Translations under genes and position numbers: made by a program
Source of the DNA: Phyllobacterium lublinensis
Lineage (GTDB): Bacteria > Pseudomonadota > Alphaproteobacteria > Rhizobiales > Rhizobiaceae
NCBI RefSeq assembly: GCF_020164435.1
Contig: NZ_JAIUDQ010000005.1
Span: 243,344-307,343, forward strand
Direction of reading: 5' to 3'
Length of the DNA: 64,000 nt
Shown: positions 28,604 to 40,313 of the stretch, in pieces
Layout of the letters: each line of letters opens with the position of its first letter
How positions within the stretch are numbered: the first letter of the stretch is position 1
The notes under the pieces: model-generated
Seen by the model: the letters and a program-made list of their open reading frames with translations, nothing else
Told to the model about the DNA's origin: nothing
Database searches by the model: none

Positions 28604-29254
28604 CTAAAGATCTGACAGGATTTTTTCGATCGCGGCGGTGACATCTTCCATGTCCGCCATGCCATCGACCTTCTTGAGTTTGCCCTTGGCGTAGTAATAG
28701 CCAATCAGCGGCGACGTCTGCTTGTAATAGGCCTCGAGGCGCGTGCGCACCGTTTCGGCGTTGTCGTCCGGCCGGCGCTTGAATTCCGTCGATCCGCACT
28801 TGTCGCAGACGCCCGCAACATGGGGCTTCTTGTTGGTATCGTGATAGCCGGTACCGCACTTCGCACAGGAATAGCGGCCGGATATACGCTCCACCAGAAC
28901 ATTGTCGTCGACTTCGAGTTCGATCACGCAGTCGAGATCAAATCCCTTGTCCGCCAGCATGTCCTCGACTGCATCCGCCTGAACCAATGTGCGCGGATAG
29001 CCGTCCAGGATGAAGCCATTTGCTGCATCCGGCTGGTCCATGCGTTCGGAAACGATCGCATTGACGATCTCGTCGGAAACCAGATTGCCGGCATCCATGA
29101 CAGCCTTCGCCTTGAGGCCGACTTCTGTTCCGGCTTTCACGGCCTCACGCAACATGTCTCCCGTGGAGAGTTGCGGGATGCCAAGTTTTTCTACCAAGCG
29201 CTGAGACTGAGTTCCCTTACCTGCCCCCGGTGGTCCGAGAAGTATTAATCTCAT
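28604..29254 (-). CDS. adk: Adenylate kinase with zinc-type LID
   Basis: The enzyme interconverts ATP, ADP and AMP and has 216 residues. The P-loop is [15 protein letters not shown], followed by QLSTGDMLR and [12 protein letters not shown]. The LID carries four cysteines ([12 protein letters not shown] ... [11 protein letters not shown]), which typically bind zinc, unlike the zinc-free E. coli enzyme. The start overlaps the secY stop by four bases, so the two are translationally coupled. A 209-base gap separates it from rpsM. Confidence 0.98.
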   Translation of the reverse strand: MRLILLGPPGAGKGTQSQRLVEKLGIPQLSTGDMLREAVKAGTEVGLKAKAVMDAGNLVSDEIVNAIVSERMDQPDAANGFILDGYPRTLVQADAVEDMLADKGFDLDCVIELEVDDNVLVERISGRYSCAKCGTGYHDTNKKPHVAGVCDKCGSTEFKRRPDDNAETVRTRLEAYYKQTSPLIGYYYAKGKLKKVDGMADMEDVTAAIEKILSDL

Positions 29255-30591
29255 CTGTTGCGTTTCCCCCCACGGAGCTTCGACTTCTTGATCAGCCCTT
29301 CATACTGGTGCGCAATCAGGTGACCCTGGATCTGTGCAACGGTATCGAGCGTCACGCTCACGACAATCAACAGCGATGTACCGCCGAGATAGAAAGGAAC
29401 ACCAGCCCACGAGATGAGGAATTCAGGCAGCAAGCAGATGATAACGAGATAGATCGCGCCAAGAACCGTCACACGTGTCAGGACGTAGTCGATATATTCA
29501 GCCGTACGTTCGCCAGGGCGAATGCCGGGGATGAAGCCGGAATGCTTCTTGAGCTGGTCAGCCGTGTCCTTCGGATTGAAGACAAGTGCCGTATAGAAGA
29601 ATGCGAAGAACACGATCATCGCGGCATAGAGAGCCATGTAGAGCGGCTGACCGTGGCCGAGAGACGACAGCACCGTGGTTGCCCAGCCGGGCAGCTCGTG
29701 GCTCTGCGCGAAGCCGGCGATTGTTGCAGGCAGGAGCAGGAGCGACGAGGCGAAGATCGGCGGAATGACGCCCGCTGTGTTCAGCTTCAGCGGCAGGTGC
29801 GAGGTATCGCCCTGGAACATCCGGTTGCCAACCTGGCGCTTGGGATACTGGATCAGAAGACGACGCTGCGCACGTTCGACGAAGACAATGATCGCGATGA
29901 CCGCAATCGTCAGAACGATGATGGCCAGGATGATCGCCGTCGAAAGGGCGCCGGTGCGGCCCAGTTCCAGCGTGCCGGAAATTGCCTGTGGCAAGTTGGC
30001 GACGATGCCGGAGAAGATGATCAGCGAAATGCCGTTGCCAATGCCGCGCGCGGTGATCTGCTCGCCCAGCCACATCAGGAACATGGTGCCGCCGACAAGC
30101 GTGATGACGGTGGAGAACAGGAAGAACGGACCGGGATCGGTCACGATGCCCTGGCTGCCCTGAAGGCCAACGGCGATCGCATAGGCCTGTACCGTGGCCA
30201 AAAGCACGGTGCCGTACCTCGTATATTGATTGATGACCTTGCGGCCCTGCTCGCCATCCTTCTTCAGCTGTTCCAGCGCCGGAACGACGGAGGTCATCAG
30301 CTGTACGATGATGGAAGCGGAAATATAGGGCATGATGCCCAGAGCGAAGATCGCCATGCGGGCAACGGCGCCACCGGCAAACATGTTGAACATCCCGAGG
30401 ATGCCCTGTGCCTGGTGGTTGAACGCCTGCGCATAGGCTTCGAGATTGATTCCCGGCAGCGGGATATAGGTGCCTAGCCGGTAGACCAGCAATGCGCCAA
30501 GTGTAAACCAAATGCGCTTCTTCAGCTCTTCGGCTTTTGAGAAAGCAGAGAAATTGAGATTTGACGCGAGCTGTTCTGCGGCTGAAGCCAT
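29251..30591 (-). CDS. secY: Preprotein translocase subunit SecY
   Basis: This 446-residue protein has ten membrane segments and is the channel of the Sec translocon. It shows [32 protein letters not shown], the plug region FNMFAGGA, and [19 protein letters not shown] in the fourth-quarter loop ([11 protein letters not shown] here). The partner secE is at 57,396. It follows rplO. Confidence 0.99.
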   Translation of the reverse strand: MASAAEQLASNLNFSAFSKAEELKKRIWFTLGALLVYRLGTYIPLPGINLEAYAQAFNHQAQGILGMFNMFAGGAVARMAIFALGIMPYISASIIVQLMTSVVPALEQLKKDGEQGRKVINQYTRYGTVLLATVQAYAIAVGLQGSQGIVTDPGPFFLFSTVITLVGGTMFLMWLGEQITARGIGNGISLIIFSGIVANLPQAISGTLELGRTGALSTAIILAIIVLTIAVIAIIVFVERAQRRLLIQYPKRQVGNRMFQGDTSHLPLKLNTAGVIPPIFASSLLLLPATIAGFAQSHELPGWATTVLSSLGHGQPLYMALYAAMIVFFAFFYTALVFNPKDTADQLKKHSGFIPGIRPGERTAEYIDYVLTRVTVLGAIYLVIICLLPEFLISWAGVPFYLGGTSLLIVVSVTLDTVAQIQGHLIAHQYEGLIKKSKLRGGKRNR

Positions 30592-30721
30592 TATAGTCTC
30601 CGGTCTGTGCCCGTCAGGGCCTCGCCACCCGAAACGGGAATCGGCGGCTCTACCCAGATATGTGCCCTTGATAAAAGGTACAAGCGGCGATCGTGGAGAT
30701 CGCCGCTTGAATTAGACATAT

Positions 30722-31198
30722 TTACTCTGCAGCTGCAGGAGCAGCTGGAAGCTTGACGGTACCGCCGGCCTTTTCGATCTTTTCGATCGCAGCTTTGGAT
30801 GCACCGGAAACCTCGAACGTTACTGCGGTCGTGATCTCGCCGTCGGAAAGCAGGCGAACGCCATCCTTGGGGCGGCGGATAACACCGGCAGCCTTGAGGG
30901 TCTCGATCGTGACCGATGCCTTCGCATCAAGCTTCTTGGCGTCGATGGCAGCCTGAATGCGGCCAACCGATACGACGTTGAAGTTCTTGGAGAAGATGTT
31001 CGTGAAACCGCGCTTTGGCAAGCGGCGGTAAAGCGGCATCTGACCGCCTTCGAAACCGTTGATAGCAACGCCCGAACGCGACTTCTGACCCTTGACACCA
31101 CGACCGGCAGTCTTGCCGGAGCCCGAACCAATACCACGGCCAACACGCTTGCGTGCTTTGGTCGCGCCTGGATTTTCACTCAGATCATTGAGTTTCAT
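30722..31198 (-). CDS. rplO: 50S ribosomal protein L15
   Basis: This 158-residue protein starts [20 protein letters not shown] and has the glycine-rich [20 protein letters not shown], which threads into 23S rRNA. The C-terminus is Ala/Pro-rich. It lies 17 bases after rpmD. Confidence 0.99.
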   Translation of the reverse strand: MKLNDLSENPGATKARKRVGRGIGSGSGKTAGRGVKGQKSRSGVAINGFEGGQMPLYRRLPKRGFTNIFSKNFNVVSVGRIQAAIDAKKLDAKASVTIETLKAAGVIRRPKDGVRLLSDGEITTAVTFEVSGASKAAIEKIEKAGGTVKLPAAPAAAE

Positions 31199-31215
31199 TT
31201 GTCAAATCTCCGGTA

Positions 31216-31416
31216 TCAAGCCTCGTCCACAACGCGGACGAGATGTTGAACCTTGGCAATCATACCGCGGACGGAAGGCGTATCTTCCAGTGTACGGGTG
31301 CGATGCATCTTATTGAGGCCCAAGCCGATCAGCGTTGCGCGCTGCTCTGCCGGACGGCGGATAGGGCTACCGATCTGTTCGACCGTAACCGTCTTACCCT
31401 TCTTCTTCTCAACCAT
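31216..31416 (-). CDS. rpmD: 50S ribosomal protein L30
   Basis: This small protein of 66 residues has [20 protein letters not shown] and [20 protein letters not shown], the family core. It lies between rpsE and rplO. Confidence 0.97.
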   Translation of the reverse strand: MVEKKKGKTVTVEQIGSPIRRPAEQRATLIGLGLNKMHRTRTLEDTPSVRGMIAKVQHLVRVVDEA

Positions 31417-31481
31417 GACTTTGTCCTTTAGTCTACAGTCAGCGGAACCGAAGTCCCTGCCCTACTGCGCCAGCTCCTGGC

Positions 31482-32045
31482 CTATTCTTCCGAACCGACC
31501 ACGTCGCGGCGGCGAGCCTGCAGTGTCGAATACTTGATACCGCGCTGAGCAGCGATGTCCTTCGGATGCATCTGATGCTTCAGGGCATCAAATGTCGCGC
31601 GAACCATGTTGTACGGGTTCGACGAACCGAGCGACTTCGCAACCACGTCCTGCACGCCAAGCGTCTCGAAGACGGCGCGCATTGGACCACCGGCGATGAT
31701 GCCCTTACCGGCTGGAGCAGCACGGAGCAGCACCTTGCCTGCGCCATGACGGCCTTCAACATCGTGATGAAGGGTACGACCCGAACGGAGCGGGACGAAG
31801 ATCATGTCGCGCTTTGCCGATTCAGTGGCCTTGCGGATAGCTTCCGGCACTTCACGTGCCTTACCATGACCAAAACCTACGCGGCCCTTCTGATCGCCGA
31901 CAACGACGAGTGCAGCAAAGCCAAAACGCCGGCCGCCCTTGACGACCTTGGCGACACGGTTGATGTGGACGAGCTTGTCAACGAATTCGCTGTCACGCTC
32001 TTCACTGCGGCCGCGATCCTCGCGGCTTCTCTTTTCCTGTGCCAT
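31482..32045 (-). CDS. rpsE: 30S ribosomal protein S5
   Basis: This 187-residue protein is involved in decoding fidelity and mRNA unwinding. The N-terminal extension is highly charged ([19 protein letters not shown]), followed by [20 protein letters not shown] and [18 protein letters not shown]. The wild-type loop is intact, so no spectinomycin-resistance change is evident. Confidence 0.98.
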   Translation of the reverse strand: MAQEKRSREDRGRSEERDSEFVDKLVHINRVAKVVKGGRRFGFAALVVVGDQKGRVGFGHGKAREVPEAIRKATESAKRDMIFVPLRSGRTLHHDVEGRHGAGKVLLRAAPAGKGIIAGGPMRAVFETLGVQDVVAKSLGSSNPYNMVRATFDALKHQMHPKDIAAQRGIKYSTLQARRRDVVGSEE

Positions 32046-32100
32046 GCTCCTAATTCCTTTTTCTTTTCCGGTAGCACGAATGATGTTTTAAAGCTCGACC

Positions 32101-32463
32101 TTAGAAGCTGAGACCAGCTTCACGGGCGGCTTCGGCAAGTGCCTTCACGCGGCCGTGGTATATATAGGCACCACGATCAAAGACAACTTCCTTGATGCCA
32201 GCCTTGACGGCGCGCTCTGCAACGAGCTTGCCGATGAGGGCTGCTGCATCCGAATCTGCACCGGTCTTCAGCTTGCCCTTGAGGTCAGCTTCGAGCGTGG
32301 ATGCGGATGCAATCGTGTGTCCACGCGCATCGTCGATGATCTGCGCATAGATATTCTTTGAAGAACGGTGGACGCTGAGCCGCGGACGGTCACCGGCAAC
32401 CGCCTTGAGCTGGCGGCGAACACGCGCAGCGCGACGCTGAATGATTTCTTTCGGCGATGCCAT
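32101..32463 (-). CDS. rplR: 50S ribosomal protein L18
   Basis: This 120-residue 5S rRNA-binding protein has [35 protein letters not shown] and [20 protein letters not shown]. It stands between rplF and rpsE in the spc cluster. Confidence 0.98.
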   Translation of the reverse strand: MASPKEIIQRRAARVRRQLKAVAGDRPRLSVHRSSKNIYAQIIDDARGHTIASASTLEADLKGKLKTGADSDAAALIGKLVAERAVKAGIKEVVFDRGAYIYHGRVKALAEAAREAGLSF

Positions 32464-32475
32464 GACACGAATTCC

Positions 32476-33009
32476 TTACTTCTTCTTACCTTCTTTGCGA
32501 ACGATCTTCTCGCCCGCATATTTCACGCCCTTGCCCTTGTAGGGTTCCGGACCACGATATTCGCGGATCTCAGCAGCGACCTGACCGACCTGCTGCTTGT
32601 CGATGCCGGTGACGACGATTTCCGTCGGCTTCGGCACAGCAACAGTGATGCCTTCCGGCACCTGGTAGATCACTTCATGGCTGAAGCCGAGCGACAGCTG
32701 CAGGTTCTTGCCCTGCATGGCTGCACGATAGCCGACGCCGCTGATCTCAAGACGCTTCTCGAAGCCGTCCTTGACACCCGTGAAGATGTTGACGACCATC
32801 GTGCGGCTCATGCCCCACTTCGAACGAGCGACTTTGGAGTTGTCACGCGGATTAACGCTGACAGCACCGTCTTCAAACTTGACCACAACATCGTCATTGG
32901 CGACGAAGGAGAGTTCACCCTTCGGGCCTTTGGCCTTGATGGTCTGGCCTTCCACGCTGGCTGTTACGCCCTGCGGGACTGCCACTGGTTTTTTACCGAT
33001 ACGAGACAT
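32476..33009 (-). CDS. rplF: 50S ribosomal protein L6
   Basis: This 177-residue protein sits near the factor-binding centre. It starts [20 protein letters not shown] and ends with the signature [20 protein letters not shown]. It is encoded between rpsH and rplR. Confidence 0.99.
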   Translation of the reverse strand: MSRIGKKPVAVPQGVTASVEGQTIKAKGPKGELSFVANDDVVVKFEDGAVSVNPRDNSKVARSKWGMSRTMVVNIFTGVKDGFEKRLEISGVGYRAAMQGKNLQLSLGFSHEVIYQVPEGITVAVPKPTEIVVTGIDKQQVGQVAAEIREYRGPEPYKGKGVKYAGEKIVRKEGKKK

Positions 33010-33034
33010 TTTTCAAACCTTTCCAAGCCGTTAC

Positions 33035-33433
33035 TTAGAATATACGGCAGAGCAGTTCGCCGCCGACATTCTGTTCACGTGCCTCGTGGTCTGCCATGAC
33101 GCCCTTCGGCGTCGACAGGATGGAAATACCAAGACCGTTTGCAACCTGCGGGATCGACTTGACCGAAACGTAAACGCGACGGCCGGGCTTCGAAATACGG
33201 GTAATCTCGCGAATTACCGGTACGTTCTCAAAATACTTCAGTTCGATTTCGATCTCGGACTTGCCGTTTTCGAAATCAACCTGGCTGTATCCGCGGATAT
33301 AACCTTCAGCCTGAAGAACATCCAGAACGCGGGCGCGCAGCTTGGAGGCAGGGGTCGAAACCTTGCCCTTCTTGCGCATGGTTGCGTTACGGATACGTGT
33401 CAGCATATCGCCGAGAGGATCTGTCATAGACAT
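33035..33433 (-). CDS. rpsH: 30S ribosomal protein S8
   Basis: This central-domain protein has 132 residues. It starts [20 protein letters not shown] and has the C-terminal [20 protein letters not shown]. In E. coli S8 represses the spc operon by binding the rplE mRNA; this cannot be read from the sequence here. Confidence 0.98.
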   Translation of the reverse strand: MSMTDPLGDMLTRIRNATMRKKGKVSTPASKLRARVLDVLQAEGYIRGYSQVDFENGKSEIEIELKYFENVPVIREITRISKPGRRVYVSVKSIPQVANGLGISILSTPKGVMADHEAREQNVGGELLCRIF

Positions 33434-33445
33434 GTGTCTGCTCCC

Positions 33446-33751
33446 TTACCAGCTCGACTTCACGACGCCGGGCACCTGGCCGAGCGAACCCAGCTGGCGC
33501 AATGCGATACGCGACATTTTAAGCTTGCGGTAGAAACCGCGCGGACGGCCCGATACTTCGCAACGATTGCGAATACGCACCTTGGTGGAATTGCGTGGCA
33601 GTTCTGCCAGCTGGATGGTGGCGCGGAAGCGCTCGTCCAGCGGCAGCGACTGATTCATCACGATAGCCTTCAGGCGTGCGCGCTTTGCAGCGAAACGCTT
33701 GACCAGGAGACCACGGCGCTTGTTCTTTTCGACTGCGCTCGTCTTAGCCAT
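33446..33751 (-). CDS. rpsN: 30S ribosomal protein S14 (zinc-free form)
   Basis: The protein has 101 residues from the ATG at 33751 ([14 protein letters not shown]). It has the long, zinc-free form: only one cysteine occurs in [20 protein letters not shown], so there is no CxxC pair. The frame extends far upstream over rplE but only the 101-residue part matches S14. Confidence 0.98.
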   Translation of the reverse strand: MAKTSAVEKNKRRGLLVKRFAAKRARLKAIVMNQSLPLDERFRATIQLAELPRNSTKVRIRNRCEVSGRPRGFYRKLKMSRIALRQLGSLGQVPGVVKSSW

Positions 33752-33776
33752 TTCATATACCTCGCTACGCTTGCCG

Positions 33777-34334
33777 TTACTGGCGGAAGGGGAAGTTGAA
33801 GGCGCGCAGCAATGCGCGTGCTTCATCATCCGTCTTTGCAGTCGTACAAACGATGATGTCCATGCCCCAGATCTGATCAACCTTGTCGTAGTTGATTTCC
33901 GGAAACACGATGTGTTCCTTGATACCCATGGCGAAATTGCCACGGCCGTCAAAGCTCTTTGGGTTCAGACCGCGGAAATCTCGAACCCGCGGCAGCGCGA
34001 TCGTGATCAGACGGTCAATGAATTCATACATGCGCTCTTTACGAAGGGTGACCTTCGTTCCGATCGGCATATTCTCACGAACCTTGAAGGTAGCGATCGA
34101 ATTGCGCGCACGGGTAATAACCGGCTTCTGACCGGCAATCAATGCCAGATCTTCAGCTGCGACAGTTGGCTTCTTCGAGTCAGCGGTTGCTTCGCCGACG
34201 CCCATGTTGAGAACAACTTTGGTGATGCGCGGGATCTGCATCTCGTTGTCATATTTGAACTGCTCGAGAAGAGCCTTACGTACCACTTCCTGGTACTGCT
34301 TCTTCAAGCGTGGTTCGATCTTTGCATCAGCCAT
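33777..34334 (-). CDS. rplE: 50S ribosomal protein L5
   Basis: This 5S rRNA-binding protein has 185 residues. It shows [37 protein letters not shown] and [19 protein letters not shown]. Its start overlaps the rplX stop by eight bases, which suggests coupled translation. Confidence 0.99.
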   Translation of the reverse strand: MADAKIEPRLKKQYQEVVRKALLEQFKYDNEMQIPRITKVVLNMGVGEATADSKKPTVAAEDLALIAGQKPVITRARNSIATFKVRENMPIGTKVTLRKERMYEFIDRLITIALPRVRDFRGLNPKSFDGRGNFAMGIKEHIVFPEINYDKVDQIWGMDIIVCTTAKTDDEARALLRAFNFPFRQ

Positions 34335-34641
34335 CGATCAGATCTCCTGAACGCTTTGCTACACGTACCTTCTTGCCGTCTTCGAGGACTTTGAAGCCAA
34401 CACGGGTCGGCTTGCCATCCTTTGGGTCGGCGATCGCGAGGTTCGACAGATGGAGCGGCGCTTCTTTCGAAATGATGCCGGCTTCCTGATTCTGTGTCTG
34501 CTTCTGGTGACGCTTGACAACATTGACGCCGCGAACGAGCGCCTGCTCATCCTTCGGCAAAACTTTGATTACTTCGCCGGTACGGCCCTTGTCCTTACCA
34601 GCCAGAACGACAACGCGGTCGCCTTTACGGATCTTCTGCAT
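34327..34641 (-). CDS. rplX: 50S ribosomal protein L24
   Basis: This 104-residue assembly-initiator protein has a KOW-type start ([20 protein letters not shown]) and [20 protein letters not shown]. It follows rplN by ten bases. Confidence 0.98.
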   Translation of the reverse strand: MQKIRKGDRVVVLAGKDKGRTGEVIKVLPKDEQALVRGVNVVKRHQKQTQNQEAGIISKEAPLHLSNLAIADPKDGKPTRVGFKVLEDGKKVRVAKRSGDLIDG

Positions 34642-34651
34642 CGTCAGCTCC

Positions 34652-35020
34652 TTACAAAACTTCTGGAGCCAGCGAGATGATCTTCATGTGGCTCTTTGCG
34701 CGAAGTTCGCGCGGAACCGGTCCGAAGATACGCGTGCCGATAGGCTCTTTCTTATTGTCGATCAAAACGGCGGCGTTCTTGTCGAAACGAATAACGCTCC
34801 CGTCCGCGCGACGGATGTCCTTGGCAGTGCGAACAACCACTGCCTTCATCACGTCACCTTTTTTCACGCGGCCGCGCGGAATTGCTTCCTTGATCGAAAC
34901 GACAATGATGTCGCCGACCGAAGCATATTTCCGCTTCGAACCGCCCAGCACCTTGATGCACATGACACGACGTGCGCCGGAATTATCCGCCACGTCGAGG
35001 TTTGTTTGCATCTGAATCAT
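34652..35020 (-). CDS. rplN: 50S ribosomal protein L14
   Basis: This 122-residue inter-subunit bridge protein starts [20 protein letters not shown] and has the signature [17 protein letters not shown]. It opens the spc cluster; the 79-base gap before it, after rpsQ, separates it from the S10 cluster. Confidence 0.99.
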   Translation of the reverse strand: MIQMQTNLDVADNSGARRVMCIKVLGGSKRKYASVGDIIVVSIKEAIPRGRVKKGDVMKAVVVRTAKDIRRADGSVIRFDKNAAVLIDNKKEPIGTRIFGPVPRELRAKSHMKIISLAPEVL

Positions 35021-35099
35021 GACTAGCCGCCTTCTTCTTGTTCAACCGGACTGGGCTTTCCTTGCCCCTCGCGATTGCTGCGTACTTACCTACAGATAT

Positions 35100-35342
35100 T
35101 TAGCTCGCCGGGGCGTCTGTTACGACAACCCAACGCTTGTCTTTCGAGATCGGCTTCGATTCCTGGATGGAAACGGCATCGCCGACCTTGAACTGGTTAT
35201 TCTCATCATGCGCCTTGTACTTTTTGGACTGGCGCACGGTCTTCTGGAGGAGCGGGTGCGAATAGCGCCGCTCGACCTTGACCACAACGGTCTTGTCGTT
35301 TTTGTCGCTTACGACAACGCCCTGCAGAATGCGTTTAGGCAT
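35100..35342 (-). CDS. rpsQ: 30S ribosomal protein S17
   Basis: This 80-residue primary rRNA-binding protein starts [20 protein letters not shown] and includes the OB-fold segment [20 protein letters not shown]. It is the last gene of the S10 cluster. Confidence 0.98.
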   Translation of the reverse strand: MPKRILQGVVVSDKNDKTVVVKVERRYSHPLLQKTVRQSKKYKAHDENNQFKVGDAVSIQESKPISKDKRWVVVTDAPAS

Positions 35343-35353
35343 GGTTTTCTTCC

Positions 35354-35563
35354 TTAAGCCTTGCTCTCGACCGCTTTCTGGCGGGCGACAGTCTTGATGC
35401 GCGCAATATCACGGCGGATCTGCCGGACGCGAGCGGTTTTTTCCAACTGGCCGGTTGCCTTCTGGAAGCGCAGGTTGAACTGCTCTTTCTTCAGGGAACC
35501 CAATTCTTCATTCAACTGATCGAGGCTCATCGCCCGGACTTCTGCGGATTTCATAACATCCAC
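35354..35563 (-). CDS. rpmC: 50S ribosomal protein L29
   Basis: This 69-residue protein is helical and sits at the tunnel exit next to L23. It has the pattern [20 protein letters not shown] and [18 protein letters not shown]. It lies four bases from rplP. Confidence 0.97.
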   Translation of the reverse strand: MDVMKSAEVRAMSLDQLNEELGSLKKEQFNLRFQKATGQLEKTARVRQIRRDIARIKTVARQKAVESKA

Positions 35564-35566
35564 CCC

Positions 35567-35980
35567 TTATTCTGCGATGCGCTGAATAAAGCGCGTCCTG
35601 ACCGAAAGTTTCGCAGCTCCAAGGCGAAGTGCCTCACGAGCGATTTCTTCCGAAACGCCGTCGAGCTCGAACATGATGCGGCCTGGCGCGACGCGGGAAG
35701 CCCAGTAATCAACTGAACCCTTACCTTTACCCATGCGGACTTCGGTAGGCTTCGATGTTACCGGCACATCCGGGAAAATCCGGATCCACACACGACCGGC
35801 ACGCTTCATGTGACGGGTAATTGCACGGCGAGCGGCTTCGATCTCACGCGCCGTAACGCGGTTCGGCTCGAGGGCCTTCAGGCCGAAAGCACCAAAATTA
35901 AGATCCGTACCGCCCTTCGACGCGCCGCTGATGCGACCCTTGAACTGCTTGCGGAACTTTGTGCGCTTAGGCTGCAGCAT
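35567..35980 (-). CDS. rplP: 50S ribosomal protein L16
   Basis: This 137-residue protein helps position tRNA at the A and P sites. It starts [20 protein letters not shown] and has [20 protein letters not shown] and [19 protein letters not shown]. Confidence 0.99.
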   Translation of the reverse strand: MLQPKRTKFRKQFKGRISGASKGGTDLNFGAFGLKALEPNRVTAREIEAARRAITRHMKRAGRVWIRIFPDVPVTSKPTEVRMGKGKGSVDYWASRVAPGRIMFELDGVSEEIAREALRLGAAKLSVRTRFIQRIAE

Positions 35981-36021
35981 TGTTCTCTACTCCAAAATTC
36001 ACGATCCGGAAAGACGCTATT

Positions 36022-36729
36022 TTAAGCGTTTTCGCGGCGACGGTTCGAACCCTGATGGCTATCGCCTTCAACAGCACGACGCTCGGAAGCCATTGGATCA
36101 TGCTCAAGGATTTCGCCCTTGAAGACCCAGACTTTGACGCCGCAAATGCCGTAAGCGGTTTGTGCTTCAGCAGTTCCGTAATCGATATCGGCACGAAGGG
36201 TATGCAGAGGCACGCGGCCTTCACGGTACCATTCCATACGCGCAATTTCCGCACCGCCGAGACGGCCCGAGCAATTGATACGAATGCCTTCTGCACCAAG
36301 ACGCATGGCCGACTGAACGGCGCGCTTCATGGCGCGGCGGAATGCGACACGGCGTTCCAGCTGCTGAGCAATCGACTGAGCAACCAGGGTCGCGTCGGTT
36401 TCCGGCTTGCGGACCTCAACGATATTGAGTGCAGCATCGGCATTCGTCATTTCTGACAGCTTGCGGCGCAGCTTCTCGATATCGGCGCCCTTCTTGCCGA
36501 TGATCAGACCCGGACGTGCAGCATGGATCGTGACGCGGCACTTCTTGTGCGGACGCTCGATCACCACCTTGGAGATGGCAGCCTGCTTCAGTTCGTCCAT
36601 CAGATACTTGCGGATCTTCAGGTCTTCGTGCAGCAGCTTGCCGTATTCACCTGTGTTCGCGTACCAACGCGAATCCCAGGTCCGATTGATGCCGAGGCGG
36701 AAGCCAATCGGATTAATCTTCTGGCCCAT
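36022..36729 (-). CDS. rpsC: 30S ribosomal protein S3
   Basis: This 235-residue head protein forms the mRNA entry tunnel. It starts [20 protein letters not shown] and has the KH-domain motif [18 protein letters not shown] and [23 protein letters not shown] text ([18 protein letters not shown]). Its start codon shares one base with the rplV stop. Confidence 0.99.
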   Translation of the reverse strand: MGQKINPIGFRLGINRTWDSRWYANTGEYGKLLHEDLKIRKYLMDELKQAAISKVVIERPHKKCRVTIHAARPGLIIGKKGADIEKLRRKLSEMTNADAALNIVEVRKPETDATLVAQSIAQQLERRVAFRRAMKRAVQSAMRLGAEGIRINCSGRLGGAEIARMEWYREGRVPLHTLRADIDYGTAEAQTAYGICGVKVWVFKGEILEHDPMASERRAVEGDSHQGSNRRRENA

Positions 36730-37118
36730 TATGCGGCCTCCCCTTTTTCCTGACCTTCGCGAACAACGATCGTCAGATGCGAGAATGGCTTCTCGATCCG
36801 GCTTGCACGACCGCGGCCACGAACATGGAAACGCTTCATCACGACTGACTTGCCTACATAGGCTTCAGCAACAACCAGAGCATCAACATCCAGGTCATGG
36901 TTGTTTTCCGCGTTGGCGATAGCTGATTCGAGTGTCTTTTTCACCGTTCCTGCAATCCGCTTGCGCGAAAATTCCAGATCGGCAAGAGCGGCGTTGACCT
37001 TCTTGCCACGGATCATGGCAGCCACCAGATTAAGCTTCTGAGGGCTGATGCGGAGCGTACGGGCAACGGCTTTCGCCTCGTTGTCCTTAAGCTGGCGCGG
37101 AGCCTTAGCCTTGCCCAT
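36729..37118 (-). CDS. rplV: 50S ribosomal protein L22
   Basis: This 129-residue protein has a loop that lines the exit tunnel near the macrolide site. The sequence includes [20 protein letters not shown] and [20 protein letters not shown]. It overlaps rpsC by one base. Confidence 0.98.
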   Translation of the reverse strand: MGKAKAPRQLKDNEAKAVARTLRISPQKLNLVAAMIRGKKVNAALADLEFSRKRIAGTVKKTLESAIANAENNHDLDVDALVVAEAYVGKSVVMKRFHVRGRGRASRIEKPFSHLTIVVREGQEKGEAA

Positions 37119-37120
37119 CT

Positions 37121-37399
37121 TTATTTCCTCTTCGCCTTCTTGTCCGCGCCGTGCCCGTAATAGGTACGCGTCGGAGCGAATTCACCAAACTTGTGTCCGA
37201 TCATCTCTTCGTTGACCGAAACAGGAACGTGCTTGTTGCCGTTGTACACGCCGAAGGTCAGACCGACGAACTGCGGCAGGATCGTGGAGCGACGGCTCCA
37301 GATCTTGATAACTTCACTGCGACCGCCCTCACGTACCTTCTCAGCCTTCTTGAGAAGATAGCCATCGATGAACGGGCCTTTCCAAACTGAACGAGCCAT
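37121..37399 (-). CDS. rpsS: 30S ribosomal protein S19
   Basis: This 92-residue head protein starts [20 protein letters not shown] and has the signature [20 protein letters not shown]. It lies two bases from rplV and 15 from rplB. Confidence 0.99.
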   Translation of the reverse strand: MARSVWKGPFIDGYLLKKAEKVREGGRSEVIKIWSRRSTILPQFVGLTFGVYNGNKHVPVSVNEEMIGHKFGEFAPTRTYYGHGADKKAKRK

Positions 37400-37414
37400 T
37401 TCAGACTACCTCTC

Positions 37415-38248
37415 TTACTTCTTGCGCTGATGACGCGAACGAGCGATGAACTTGTCCGTCGACTTGTTGGAGCGCGTCTTCTTGCCCTTCGTGGGCTTGC
37501 CCCACGGAGAAACCGGATGACGTCCACCAGACGTACGGCCTTCACCACCACCATGGGGGTGATCGACCGGGTTCATGGCAACACCGCGAACGTGCGGGCG
37601 CTTGCCGAGCCAGCGGCTGCGACCTGCCTTGCCAAGGCTGATATTGCCATGGTCAGGGTTGGACACTGCACCGACCGTGGCAAAGCACGAACCGTGGACG
37701 AGGCGCTGTTCACCTGAATTCAGGCGAAGGATTGCCATGCCCTGATCGCGGCCGACGAGCTGCGCATAGGTACCGGCGGAGCGAGCGATCTGACCGCCCT
37801 TGCCTGGCTTCATCTCCACATTGTGGATGATGGTGCCGACCGGGATCGAAGCCAATGGCATTGCATTGCCCGGCTTCACGTCTGTCTGCGCGCCAGCAAT
37901 AACGCTGTCGCCAACGGCCAGACGCTGGGGAGCCAGGATGTAGCTCAGTTCGCCATCTTCGTAGCGGATGAGCGCAATGAATGCGGTCCGGTTCGGATCG
38001 TATTCAAGGCGTTCAACCTTGGCAGCAACATCATGCTTGCGACGCTTGAAGTCGACGAAGCGGTATGTGCGCTTGTGTCCGCCACCCTGGTAGCGTGCAG
38101 TGACGCGACCGGAGTTGTTGCGACCACCCTTGGATGTCAGACCTTCGGTGAGAGCCTTGACGGGCTTGCCCTTGTAGAGCTCCGAACGATCCACGATCAC
38201 CAGCTGGCGCTGGCTTGGTGTGGTTGGATTATAACTTTTGAGTGCCAT
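37415..38248 (-). CDS. rplB: 50S ribosomal protein L2
   Basis: This 277-residue protein is needed for peptidyl transfer and subunit joining. It starts [20 protein letters not shown] and has [19 protein letters not shown] and the C-terminal [20 protein letters not shown] with the conserved histidine. Confidence 0.99.
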   Translation of the reverse strand: MALKSYNPTTPSQRQLVIVDRSELYKGKPVKALTEGLTSKGGRNNSGRVTARYQGGGHKRTYRFVDFKRRKHDVAAKVERLEYDPNRTAFIALIRYEDGELSYILAPQRLAVGDSVIAGAQTDVKPGNAMPLASIPVGTIIHNVEMKPGKGGQIARSAGTYAQLVGRDQGMAILRLNSGEQRLVHGSCFATVGAVSNPDHGNISLGKAGRSRWLGKRPHVRGVAMNPVDHPHGGGEGRTSGGRHPVSPWGKPTKGKKTRSNKSTDKFIARSRHQRKK

Positions 38249-38268
38249 TGTCTTTACTCCACGGCCCC

Positions 38269-38562
38269 TCAGAGACCAGTCGAAACATCGATCGACTGCC
38301 CTTCGGCGAGCGTCACGACTGCTTTCTTGACATCACTCTGGCGCCCGACGATGCCGCGGAACCGCTTCACCTTGCCCTTGCGCACAGCTGTATTGACTGC
38401 CGTAACCTTCACGCGGAACAGCGCTTCGACTGCGGCCTTGATTTCAGGCTTCGTTGCCTTCTTGGCTACGTTGAAGACGACCTGGTTATTTTCAGAAACC
38501 AGGGTCGACTTTTCCGTAATAACCGGGCTGACGATCACGTCGTAGTGGCGAAGATCAGTCAT
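38269..38562 (-). CDS. rplW: 50S ribosomal protein L23
   Basis: This 97-residue exit-tunnel protein docks trigger factor and SRP. It has [20 protein letters not shown] and [20 protein letters not shown]. Its start overlaps the rplD stop by four bases. Confidence 0.98.
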   Translation of the reverse strand: MTDLRHYDVIVSPVITEKSTLVSENNQVVFNVAKKATKPEIKAAVEALFRVKVTAVNTAVRKGKVKRFRGIVGRQSDVKKAVVTLAEGQSIDVSTGL

Positions 38563-39179
38563 TTGAAACGCTCCTCGAGAGCTTCAACTGCTGCCTTGGA
38601 AAGCACGAGCTTGCCACGACGCAGAATGTCGTAAACATTGATGCCCTGGATCGGCAGGACGTCGATGTTCGGAATGTTCGACGCTGCGCGACGGAAATTC
38701 GCATCGATCTCGGCACCGCCGATGAGAAGCGCATTTTCGAGGCCAAGCTTGGCGAACTGCGAAACAAGTACCTTTGTCTTGGCATCGGCTGCGGCCAGAT
38801 CATCGACGATGATCAGGTCGGAAGCCTTGACCTTTGCAGACAGGGCATGACGAAGCGCGAGGGCGCGAACCTTCTTCGGAAGGTCATGATCGTGGCTGTG
38901 AACAACCGGACCATGGGCCTTGCCGCCGCCGCGGAACTGCGGTGCACGGGCCGAATGGTGACGGGCGCGGCCCGTACCCTTCTGCTTGTACATCTTGGCG
39001 CCGGTACGTGCGATTTCCGAACGGCCCTTTGCCTTGTGCGTTCCCTGCTGCTTGCGGGCAAGCTGGTAACGGACCATGCGCTGAAGGATATCGTCGCGCG
39101 GCTCAAGACCGAAAATCTCCTCGGAGAGTTTCACCTTGCCGGCATCGACGCCTTCAAGTGTTGTAATCGAAAGCTCCAT
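38559..39179 (-). CDS. rplD: 50S ribosomal protein L4
   Basis: This 206-residue protein has a loop that reaches the exit tunnel: [20 protein letters not shown] and [20 protein letters not shown]. In E. coli L4 represses the S10 operon; I cannot tell whether that holds here. It overlaps rplC by one base. Confidence 0.98.
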   Translation of the reverse strand: MELSITTLEGVDAGKVKLSEEIFGLEPRDDILQRMVRYQLARKQQGTHKAKGRSEIARTGAKMYKQKGTGRARHHSARAPQFRGGGKAHGPVVHSHDHDLPKKVRALALRHALSAKVKASDLIIVDDLAAADAKTKVLVSQFAKLGLENALLIGGAEIDANFRRAASNIPNIDVLPIQGINVYDILRRGKLVLSKAAVEALEERFK

Positions 39180-39916
39180 TATTCGGCTCCCTCAGTTGTC
39201 TGCGCCACTTCTGCATCAGACACAGCGGCTGTACCGTTAGCTGCCTGGCGCAAACCGGCTGGCTTGGGAGCATTTTCCGGCAGCGCTACCTTGACGGCAT
39301 CGCGCACCAGGATCCAAGCACCCTTTGAACCGGGAACCGCACCACGAACCAGAATGAGGCCACGATCGATGTCGGTCGAAACGACTTCGATGTTCTGTGT
39401 CGTCACGCGGGTCTGACCCATGTGACCGGCCATCTTCTTGCCCTTGAACACCTTGCCCGGATCCTGACGCTGACCGGTCGAACCGTGTGCGCGGTGGGTA
39501 ACCGAGTTACCGTGCGAAGCGCGGTGACCGCCGAAGTTGTGGCGCTTCATCGAACCGGCAAAACCCTTACCGATTGAAGTACCAGTCACATCGACCTTCT
39601 GGCCGGCAACGTAATGTTCGGCTGTGATCTCAACACCGACATCAAGTAGATTGTCGGCAGAGACGCGGAATTCCGCGACTTTCGCCTTTGGTTCAACGGA
39701 AGCCGTCGCGAAATGACCGCGCAAGCCCTTCGTTGTATTCTTTACCTTGGCCAGACCAACACCGAGCTGAACGGCAGTGTAGCCATTCTTCTCGACTGTA
39801 CGCTGAGCCACAACCTGACAATTCTCCATCCGGAGTACTGTCACCGGCACATGCTCACCTGCGTCGTTGTAGACGCGAGTCATGCCCAGCTTCTGTGCAA
39901 TTACACCTGAACGCAT
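39179..39916 (-). CDS. rplC: 50S ribosomal protein L3
   Basis: This early assembly protein has 245 residues. It starts [20 protein letters not shown] and has the long arm [20 protein letters not shown], which reaches the peptidyl-transferase centre. The C-terminal tail ([20 protein letters not shown]) is an extension beyond the E. coli protein. Confidence 0.98.
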   Translation of the reverse strand: MRSGVIAQKLGMTRVYNDAGEHVPVTVLRMENCQVVAQRTVEKNGYTAVQLGVGLAKVKNTTKGLRGHFATASVEPKAKVAEFRVSADNLLDVGVEITAEHYVAGQKVDVTGTSIGKGFAGSMKRHNFGGHRASHGNSVTHRAHGSTGQRQDPGKVFKGKKMAGHMGQTRVTTQNIEVVSTDIDRGLILVRGAVPGSKGAWILVRDAVKVALPENAPKPAGLRQAANGTAAVSDAEVAQTTEGAE

Positions 39917-39941
39917 CGGTTCGTCCTTCCGTCCTCAAGCT

Positions 39942-40250
39942 TTACAGCTTGATCTCGACATCAACACCAGCGGAAAGATCGAGCTTCATCAGCGCGTCTA
40001 CAGTCTGCGGGGTTGGGTCTACGATATCGAGAAGACGCTTATGTGTGCGCATCTCGAACTGCTCGCGGCTCTTCTTGTCGATGTGCGGCGACCGGTTGAC
40101 AGTGAACTTCTCGATCCGTGTGGGAAGTGGGATCGGTCCGCGCACGTTGGCACCGGTACGCTTGGCAGTCGACACGATTTCCCGCGTCGAATCGTCAAGG
40201 ATCCGATGATCAAACGCCTTGAGGCGAATGCGGATGTTTTGACCGTTCAT
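39942..40250 (-). CDS. rpsJ: 30S ribosomal protein S10
   Basis: This 102-residue protein starts [20 protein letters not shown] and has [20 protein letters not shown] and [20 protein letters not shown]. It also serves as NusE in antitermination. It is the first gene of the S10 cluster, 63 bases after tufA. Confidence 0.99.
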   Translation of the reverse strand: MNGQNIRIRLKAFDHRILDDSTREIVSTAKRTGANVRGPIPLPTRIEKFTVNRSPHIDKKSREQFEMRTHKRLLDIVDPTPQTVDALMKLDLSAGVDVEIKL

Positions 40251-40313
40251 TTCATCTTTTCCTTGTTTAGCGGAGACGCCTCATAACAGGCGCCTCTGCA
40301 TAAAACCTTAATA

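Noticed and set aside
29230..30477. 415-residue plus-strand frame opposite secY
   Set aside because: Highly charged, Asp/Arg/Gln-rich shadow of a hydrophobic membrane protein gene.
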